From: Chthonomonadaceae bacterium
GTDB taxonomy: Bacteria > Armatimonadota > Chthonomonadetes > Chthonomonadales > Chthonomonadaceae
Reading direction: 5' to 3'
DNA: 27,852 nt
NCBI GenBank assembly: GCA_014377395.1
Contig: JACMPS010000187.1
Location: 1-27,852 of the forward strand
The translations under genes and the position numbers were made by a program. Below the pieces are notes generated by a model. It had not been told where the DNA came from and made no database searches. It saw nothing but the letters and a program-made list of their open reading frames with translations. Shown one piece after another: positions 22,301 through 27,852 of this stretch. The first letter of the stretch is position 1, and the number at the start of each line of letters is the position of its first letter.

Positions 22301-22308
22301 AGAGCAAG

Positions 22309-23091
22309 ATGAAAATGAACGCAGAAAAACAAGCGGAAATCTTGAATTTGCTGGACTTTGAGCGGAGGACGGTGATTTATCCCGGCGTCACTCGATCTAA
22401 GGACACGGAGATCGTGAGGGATATTTCTGAGGACGGGAAGAGTGGCGAGATTGTTTACTCTTCTTGCTCCGAAATCGGAATAGATAGAGCGATAAAGCAT
22501 GAAATCCAGCGGAGTCGAGAGGAACGTTATGATCTGGAGTGGAAAGTGTATGGACATGACCTTCCGCCTTGCCTGAGTGAACACCTCGTTCTGGCAGGAT
22601 TCACGGCCGGTGCAAAAGAAGCCTTTCTGGTTCTCGTTACAAGCGATGAATCCGTGAAGCGTTTCGCTATTGGCGATGCAGACATCAGGCGCATCACGAG
22701 CAGAGAGGGACTAAGTGGCTATCAAGGCATCATCGAAGAAGTGCGTGGTAAGAGTTGTGAAAGGGAAATTGAGCAATACGGATTTATGCTGGAAAACCAC
22801 CCGGACAGCATAAGCCTCTATGTCGCTTATGTTGACGGAGAGCCTGCCGCCTGCGGACGTGTGTACTTCTGTAAAGAGAGCAAGTTTGCCGCCCTTTACG
22901 GAGGCAATACGCGAGAAAGATTCAGAAGACGCGGTTTGTTCACTCAAATTGTTGCCGCTCGTACTCAGGAAGCCCTGAGTCGAGGGATTGTCAACATTTG
23001 CGTAGATGCTTTGCCGACCTCTGAGCCAATCCTGAAAAAGCAGGGATTCGAGAAGGTCACGGACACTCAGCCCTTTCGCTTTTCCGAGTAG
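22309..23091 (+). CDS. GNAT-family N-acetyltransferase
   Basis: A 260-aa protein. The acetyl-CoA fold is in the C-terminal third: ISLYVAYVDGEPAACGRVYF (strands), ALYGGNTRERFRRRGLFTQIV with the R-x-x-G-like pyrophosphate loop, and ILKKQGFEKVTDTQPF at the end. The N-terminal half (about 130 residues) is unusual, with a strand-rich region (YPGVTRSKDTEIVRDIS) and YDLEWKVYGHD, perhaps a second degenerate GNAT module as in tandem-GNAT proteins. Substrate unknown. I start at ATG 22309 with GGAAGAG close upstream, but the frame is open further upstream into the SEC-C remnant, so a fused or frameshift-fed product cannot be excluded. Confidence 0.82.
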   Translation: MKMNAEKQAEILNLLDFERRTVIYPGVTRSKDTEIVRDISEDGKSGEIVYSSCSEIGIDRAIKHEIQRSREERYDLEWKVYGHDLPPCLSEHLVLAGFTAGAKEAFLVLVTSDESVKRFAIGDADIRRITSREGLSGYQGIIEEVRGKSCEREIEQYGFMLENHPDSISLYVAYVDGEPAACGRVYFCKESKFAALYGGNTRERFRRRGLFTQIVAARTQEALSRGIVNICVDALPTSEPILKKQGFEKVTDTQPFRFSE

Positions 23092-23151
23092 AATGGCTTT
23101 GATCAAAAGTACGGAATTGTTTTAGAAACAACCTCACCTATGAAAGACGAA

Positions 23152-23183
23152 GCGTCGCTACTGCTTATTTGCAGTAGCAACGC
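23152..23183. other. Inverted repeat after the GNAT gene
   Basis: GCTACTGC and GCAGTAGC form an 8-bp stem around TTATTT, extended by GCG/CGC with a small internal bulge. No T-run follows on the plus strand, so terminator function is uncertain. Confidence 0.45.
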
Positions 23184-23328
23184 CTCTCTCTACGTTTGCT
23201 CTCAAATTCTCCGAATTGTGAAGTCCAAAACTTGTAAAAGCAGGAATATGCAGGAACAAAAGGCGAATGAAGCGTATGCAGGTAGAGAGAAAATAAAACT
23301 CAAAAAACAAGGTTGAGGTTTTTATCCG

Positions 23329-24384
23329 ATGAGAGTGATACAGGCAGGGGTCGGTGGGTTTGGCGGCAGTTGGATTTACGCACTGAAGCAATGTGAGGGG
23401 TTAACCCATGTGGCACTTGTAGATCCGAATCCACAGGCGTTGCAACAAATGGGTGAGATCGCGGGTGTTCCCCCGGAGCATCGTTTTACCAATTTGGATG
23501 AGGCTCTAAAGACCGTCGCCGCAGACGGTCTAATAGATTGCACCCCTGCGCCCTTTCACAAAGTTACCAGCGTGAAGGCGATGGAGGCGGGCTTGCACAT
23601 CCTCGCCGAAAAGCCACTTTCCGACTCGTTGGAAACGGCAGTTGAAATCGTGCGGGAAGCCAAGCAACTCGGACGCACACTCATGGTGACGCAACAGTTT
23701 CGGTATCAGGACCAGCCTCGTCATCTGCGCCGTCTGATGCTTGAAGGGGTGATCGGGGAGATAGATCATATCGTTGCCGAGTTCCAGATTCAGGGTCTAA
23801 TGGCGGGTTGGCGTCAGACAATGGATCATCCGTTTTTGATGGACATGGCGGTTCATCACTTCGACATGATGCGCTATCTGCTCGGCGAAAACGCCCTCAC
23901 CGTGACCGCGCACACCTGGAACCCGAAGGTCTCCAATGCAAAGGGCGATATGAGTGCGGTTGCTTGGATCGAGTTTCCGGGGGGCGTGAAGGTGAATTAT
24001 ACGGGTTCGTTTGCAACGCCAGGAGTGGATACGGGTTGGAATGGGCGATGGGCGATTACGGGGAGCAAAGGTACTCTCATCTGGAACCAGCGCGATGAGT
24101 GGGGTCCGATCCGCCTTTTTCGCCAGAATGCCGATTACGCTCAGTATCACGAACAGCACTTTTTCACGCCGCTTCCTGAACCCTGGGGCGAACCGATCAC
24201 GGCACCTTCGATGGGGGCAACGGGACACCACTTTGATCTGTACCACTGGAAAGCGTGTATTGAGCAAGGGGTAGAGCCGGAAACAAGCGGGCGTGACAAC
24301 CTCAATACGCTTGCCCTGACGTTTGCGGCGATTGAGTCGGCAAACGAACGCCGCACGGTGGACGTGCCTTGCCCGACAGTGTAG
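23329..24384 (+). CDS. Gfo/Idh/MocA family oxidoreductase
   Basis: A 351-aa NAD(P)-dependent enzyme of sugar or cyclitol metabolism. The Rossmann start is MRVIQAGVGGFGGSW, the EKP motif is LAEKPLSDS, and the catalytic-region text DMAVHHFDMMRYLLGE gives the expected His/Asp. It differs strongly from the homologue at 4260, so it is a separate subfamily. GAGG is about 11 bases before the ATG, a little far. It precedes trpG by 53 bases on the same strand. The substrate cannot be read from the sequence. Confidence 0.92.
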   Translation: MRVIQAGVGGFGGSWIYALKQCEGLTHVALVDPNPQALQQMGEIAGVPPEHRFTNLDEALKTVAADGLIDCTPAPFHKVTSVKAMEAGLHILAEKPLSDSLETAVEIVREAKQLGRTLMVTQQFRYQDQPRHLRRLMLEGVIGEIDHIVAEFQIQGLMAGWRQTMDHPFLMDMAVHHFDMMRYLLGENALTVTAHTWNPKVSNAKGDMSAVAWIEFPGGVKVNYTGSFATPGVDTGWNGRWAITGSKGTLIWNQRDEWGPIRLFRQNADYAQYHEQHFFTPLPEPWGEPITAPSMGATGHHFDLYHWKACIEQGVEPETSGRDNLNTLALTFAAIESANERRTVDVPCPTV

Positions 24385-24437
24385 CCGGAACTCAAGGGGT
24401 GAAGTGGAGCCAATGGAAAGGGTCTCATCAAACAAAA

Positions 24438-24998
24438 ATGATTTTAGTCATTGATAACTACGATAGTTTTACCTACAATCTTGTGCAGTATCTCGGTGAA
24501 CTCGGCGCGGAAGTCGCAGTCGTCCGAAACGATAAGATCACGCTGGATGAAATCGAAACGATGGCACCGGAGCGCATTTTGCTGTCGCCGGGGCCCTGCA
24601 CCCCGAATGAAGCGGGCGTTTGTGTGCCGCTGATCAAACACTTTGGAGAGAAAACGCCGATCTTCGGGGTGTGCCTCGGACATCAGGCGATTGGAGCGGC
24701 GTTCGGGGGGGACGTGGTGAGGAACTCCCGAATTATGCACGGCAAAACCTCCCCGATCCAGAACGACGGCAGGGGCATTTTCGCCGGGTTGCCCTCACCC
24801 TTTAACGCGACCCGCTATCATTCCCTTGTCATTCTGCGTGATACGATGCCCGACTGCCTCGAAATCACCGCCGAAACCGCTGAAGGGGAGATCATGGGAG
24901 TGCGTCACAGAGAATTTCCGGTTGAGGGAGTGCAGTTTCACCCGGAGTCCGCACTCACAGAACACGGCAAGCAAATGCTCAAGAATTTTCTGGGCTAA
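24438..24998 (+). CDS. trpG: Glutamine amidotransferase, anthranilate/aminodeoxychorismate synthase component II
   Basis: A 186-aa class I glutamine amidotransferase. The triad is Cys79 (GVCLGHQ), His168 and Glu170 (QFHPES); the oxyanion loop is SPGPCTPNEAG. MHGKTS is characteristic of TrpG/PabA. It supplies ammonia to TrpE (tryptophan) or PabB (folate); in many bacteria one protein serves both. No trpE, trpD or pabB is in the window, so the partner is encoded elsewhere. The start at 24438 gives the family's MILVIDNYDSFTYNL; the ORF's earlier in-frame start at 24369 overlaps the oxidoreductase gene. Confidence 0.94.
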   Translation: MILVIDNYDSFTYNLVQYLGELGAEVAVVRNDKITLDEIETMAPERILLSPGPCTPNEAGVCVPLIKHFGEKTPIFGVCLGHQAIGAAFGGDVVRNSRIMHGKTSPIQNDGRGIFAGLPSPFNATRYHSLVILRDTMPDCLEITAETAEGEIMGVRHREFPVEGVQFHPESALTEHGKQMLKNFLG

Positions 24999-25054
24999 AT
25001 TTTCTGAGCGAACTTCGCTGTCCCCTTTTTGTTTGCAATGGGTCATAATAAGGC

Positions 25055-27520
25055 ATGAAATCACCGATTTTCACCCGTTTGATCGTCAGTACCGCCGTGA
25101 TCGGGCTGGCGTCCGTCTCCCTTGCGGCACACGCACAGGACATGGACTCGCTACTCTTCTCGCTCAAAGGGCAGGACACGGCACAACGCGCTACCGCCCT
25201 TGACCGCCTTTCGCAAATGGGCGTTTATCCCATTCCCGCGCTTTCTGCGATGATTTATGCCCCGGATATGTCGCAACATCTTGCCGCCGTACAAACCCTC
25301 AGAAAAATCGTTTACACGGCAAGCACTTCCGGTGATGCCACCACACGTCACACGATGGCAACCGCTCTGCTCGCTCAGATCGAAGCCCGTGCTAAACGTC
25401 CGCCCGAAACCCGAAACTTTCTGCTTGAGTTGCTTTCCACCGTTGCAGGAAAAGAAGAGGTTCCTGCTCTTTCTAAACTGCTCAACGAAAAGCCCGTGCG
25501 CGATGCCGCCGTTTCTGTTCTCGTTCGTATCCCGGAGCCGCAGGCAGGCGTTGCACTGGTGAAAGCCCTTCCCGGAGCCGTCGGAGATTTCGGGGCGACC
25601 CTTCTTGACGCGATTGCGGCAAGAGGAGAGGTTTCCGCGCTTCCCCTTGTCAAACTGCTGACGACCGCGCGAGAACCGGGGGTTCGCCTTGCGGCACTCA
25701 ACGCACTTGCTTCGATCCCCACACAGGAATCGCTCAATTTGCTTCACGATCTCGCAAATGGCAAAGGAACGGAACGCAAAGCCGCCCGTAGCCACTACCT
25801 GCGCTCTCTGGACACGATGTCGCGCCTCTCCACTGCCGACAAACCGACACTGAACGCCTCCGCAAAATTCGTTTATGAGACCGCCGAGTCGGACGCAGAA
25901 CGCTGTGCCGCCCTGACCGTCATGGCGAAGACAGACAAAGTTCCGCTCGATCTCCTCCAAAATGCCTCCCCGGAAGTTGCGCTTCAAGCAATCGCCCTTG
26001 CAAACGATGCCGAGGATCCCGGTGTTACGAAATGGCTTCTCGCCACAATTCCCAACGCGAAACCAAAGTTGCAACGCCCTCTGATGGAAGCCCTGACTCG
26101 TCGTCCTGAGCCGGAAGCGAGAGCGGCGGCAATCGCCGTCGCAACTATGGAAGGCGGAAATCCGTTTGGGAATGCCGCCCGTGAAAGCCCCGCGCTGAGG
26201 TTAGGAGTTCTTTCCGCTCTGCCGGAGCGAAACGATGTAACCCCGGCGGAACTCACCAAAATCTATAACAGTGCCCTCAACAATGCCGCCTCCGACGAAG
26301 AGCGTGAAGTGGTGCTGGACGTACTGGGGCGATATAATGATGTCAGTTCTCTTCCCTTTTTACGGGGAGCGATGGGCAACGTCGAAGTAAAAACGAAGAT
26401 TTTCAGCGTGAGTTTACCCATCGCCGCAAAACTCCTCAAGGAAGATAAAGAGGAGAGCAAGGAGACCGCGATTTCCGTTTATCGTGAGGTAGCGGAAGGT
26501 TCGCAGGACATGGCGCAGGTGCGTGAAGCCGTCACTCGCCTTAAAGGTCTGGGGATCACCGTTGAGGTTTCCCTGAAACGCGGGTTTCTCACGAATTGGC
26601 GATTGCTGGGACCTGTCCCCGGCAGAAACACCCTCTCCGGGGACGATGTGCTGACCGGAATCACCGACAAGCCGCTTGACACCGAAAAAGCGATCATGAT
26701 TGCGGATAAAGCGTACTCCTGGAAATTCACCTCTGATGCCGACCCCGCCGGAACGCTTGACCTGAACGCGCTTCTCGGTACAATGGAAAACGCGGGAGCC
26801 GCCGCCTACGCTGAAATCACTTCCCCAACGGAACAGGACGTTTTGCTGAAAACAGGAAGCGATGATGATTTGATCGTGTGGCTCAACGGCAAAAAAATTC
26901 ATCAATTCCTCGGAACTCGCGCCTGTATTGCCGATACCGACACACTCTCCGTGCATCTCGAAAAGGGCGTTAATCGTCTTCTCGTCAAGGTGTTGAACGG
27001 CGGGGGCGAATGGGCGTTTTGTGCGCGTGTCACTGACAAAGCGAGCCTTCCGATTTTGCTGGCACAACGGGGAGCGGATAAAGAGAAGGTGGCGGTCAAT
27101 CCTGACAAAACTAAGCCCGATCCTGCAAATCCAAATCCCGAAATCAAAAAACCGAAAGAAGAAACAAAAAAAATGGACGAACCGATTAAAACTGCCTCCG
27201 GGCTTGAGTATGTCGAAATCACAGAGGGCACAGGAGCCACCCCGAAAAAAGGGCAAAAAGTGACGGTTCACTACGTCGGCACCTTTCCCGATGGAAAGAA
27301 GTTCGACTCTTCGCGTGACCGGGGAACTCCCTTCGCCTTTACGCTCGGTGTAGGACAAGTAATCGCCGGTTGGGACGAAGGCGTCTCCACAATGAAGGTA
27401 GGGGGCAAACGCAAACTGATCGTCCCCGGCTCTCTGGCTTATGGCGAGGCAGGCTATCCCGGTGCGATTCCTCCGAACGCCACTCTTATCTTCGAGGTGG
27501 AACTCATCAGCGTCCAGTAA
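25055..27520 (+). CDS. Exported HEAT-repeat protein with C-terminal FKBP peptidyl-prolyl isomerase
   Basis: An 821-aa protein with three parts. A signal peptide (FTRLIVSTAVIGLASVSLAAHA) is followed by about 35-500, an alpha-helical stretch of HEAT-like repeats (recurring ALxxL, VRxAALxAL patterns such as REPGVRLAALNALASI). Residues about 505-670 look like a beta-sandwich with ligand-binding flavour (GFLTNWRLLGPVPG, DDDLIVWLNGKKIHQ, GVNRLLVKVLNGGGEWAF). A Lys/Pro-rich linker (about 685-712) leads to an FKBP domain at about 713-821: VTVHYVGTFPDGKKFDSSRD, FTLGVGQVIAGWDEGV and GYPGAIPPNATLIFEVEL contain the active-site aromatics. The FKBP probably assists folding outside the membrane. The Shine-Dalgarno is poor (AAGG only one base from ATG); a -10-like CATAAT ends 6 bases before the ATG, so leaderless expression is possible. 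Confidence 0.9.
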   Translation: MKSPIFTRLIVSTAVIGLASVSLAAHAQDMDSLLFSLKGQDTAQRATALDRLSQMGVYPIPALSAMIYAPDMSQHLAAVQTLRKIVYTASTSGDATTRHTMATALLAQIEARAKRPPETRNFLLELLSTVAGKEEVPALSKLLNEKPVRDAAVSVLVRIPEPQAGVALVKALPGAVGDFGATLLDAIAARGEVSALPLVKLLTTAREPGVRLAALNALASIPTQESLNLLHDLANGKGTERKAARSHYLRSLDTMSRLSTADKPTLNASAKFVYETAESDAERCAALTVMAKTDKVPLDLLQNASPEVALQAIALANDAEDPGVTKWLLATIPNAKPKLQRPLMEALTRRPEPEARAAAIAVATMEGGNPFGNAARESPALRLGVLSALPERNDVTPAELTKIYNSALNNAASDEEREVVLDVLGRYNDVSSLPFLRGAMGNVEVKTKIFSVSLPIAAKLLKEDKEESKETAISVYREVAEGSQDMAQVREAVTRLKGLGITVEVSLKRGFLTNWRLLGPVPGRNTLSGDDVLTGITDKPLDTEKAIMIADKAYSWKFTSDADPAGTLDLNALLGTMENAGAAAYAEITSPTEQDVLLKTGSDDDLIVWLNGKKIHQFLGTRACIADTDTLSVHLEKGVNRLLVKVLNGGGEWAFCARVTDKASLPILLAQRGADKEKVAVNPDKTKPDPANPNPEIKKPKEETKKMDEPIKTASGLEYVEITEGTGATPKKGQKVTVHYVGTFPDGKKFDSSRDRGTPFAFTLGVGQVIAGWDEGVSTMKVGGKRKLIVPGSLAYGEAGYPGAIPPNATLIFEVELISVQ

Positions 27521-27559
27521 CGAAAATCTTTAGTGATAACTTGCTACCGCGTACTGCCG

Positions 27560-27617
27560 CAGGAATAAATTCCGCGCTCGGAGGCGTGCCGCCCCGTGTC
27601 CTGTGGACACCCAAAAC
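27560..27617 (-). repeat. R1-like repeat remnant
   Basis: Read on the minus strand it has GTCCACAGGACAC, then GCGGAATTTATTCCTGCGG, the same two-part order as family R1. CGCTCGGAGGC also occurs near 1329. The 27521-27852 end of the window shows no gene. Confidence 0.5.
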
Positions 27618-27675
27618 GTAATTCTGACTAGAGTGAGAAGTTTGTGGCAATCGGAGAGGGGTCGTCGTTGCGTTT

Positions 27676-27745
27676 GCATTGCGTCCACGGAGGTGGACTT
27701 CGCGCTTTTGTCGCCGGGGAATTGATTCCCCGGACTCTTTTGCAA
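27676..27745 (+). repeat. Dispersed hairpin repeat, family R1, with no internal unit
   Basis: GTCCACGGAGGTGGAC is a perfect hairpin (loop GGAG), followed after a short spacer by CCGGGGAAT-TG-ATTCCCCGG, identical to 14319-14339. The 32-base unit of the other copies is absent. TTTGCATTGCG and TTTTGCAATG border it. Confidence 0.85.
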
Positions 27746-27852
27746 TGATCTGAAATCTTCTTCCTTAAAGGACAAAATAAGTCCGTGAGGGAGAAAAAAG
27801 ATTGATCCGTCAACTCTCCCGTGAAAGAGCAAAATAAGACGGGGTTGAGAAC

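Noticed and set aside
23140..23316. 58-codon plus-strand ORF after the GNAT gene
   Set aside because: No ribosome binding site; composition shows no clear protein character and it spans a hairpin.
26414..27358. 314-codon ORF opposite the HEAT-FKBP gene
   Set aside because: Shadow frame; the plus-strand protein has clear FKBP motifs through this interval.

Overview
The window is a bacterial chromosomal segment of moderate GC. It has a bacterial-type programmed frameshift in prfB, Shine-Dalgarno-led genes, an MEP-pathway dxs, a Wzm/Wzt-type exporter, queC, birA and secreted NlpC/P60, M28, multihaem-cytochrome and FKBP proteins. A lipobox and signal peptides fit a cell with envelope-anchored and periplasmic-type proteins. 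The mix of small housekeeping units, several Gfo/Idh/MocA enzymes and intergenic spaces packed with dispersed repeats would suit a free-living, non-model phylum such as Armatimonadota. That placement is inference only; no rRNA marker is present.

Layout. 1-915 is the 3' part of a Xer-type recombinase. 916-1475 is a repeat-filled gap. 1476-4028 (minus) is a membrane-anchored multihaem cytochrome with TPRs. 4260-5321 (plus) is a Gfo/Idh/MocA oxidoreductase. 5334-7268 (minus) is an HTH protein, ABC-2 permease and ABC ATPase in one tightly coupled unit for polysaccharide export. 7470-8783 is a secreted protein of unknown function. 9342-10142 (minus) is tpiA, diverging from prfB (10470-11574), whose reading requires a +1 frameshift. 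A plus-strand run follows: a 5'-nucleotidase C-domain protein, an M28 lipoprotein, a zinc-ribbon protein and a small membrane protein. birA, queC, an NlpC/P60 protein, an amidase and dxs are then all on the minus strand. The right part (plus) holds a disrupted SEC-C gene, a GNAT acetyltransferase, a second Gfo/Idh/MocA enzyme, trpG/pabA and a HEAT-FKBP fusion.

The most unusual content is a pair of paralogous elements of about 300 bp (about 8979-9280 and 16070-16380) in two gaps. Each encodes, on the minus strand and behind a strong ribosome binding site, a tiny one-helix membrane peptide with a basic tail. Each has a 5' hairpin that shows a compensatory base change between copies and a 3' intrinsic terminator. 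Just beyond the terminator lies a conserved extended -10-like box pointing back into the gene. This is the layout of a type I toxin/antisense-RNA locus, and it is too short for ordinary gene calling. Copy 2 carries a one-base frameshift. A SEC-C protein gene at 22092 is also interrupted by one extra base, at a UUU-stop site.

Intergenic DNA is largely a mosaic of dispersed repeats: hairpin elements with a variable 32-base internal unit, G-rich palindromic repeats and repeats with the core CTCTGCGTCTTTGCG. One of them supplies the last 16 codons of the ABC ATPase gene.
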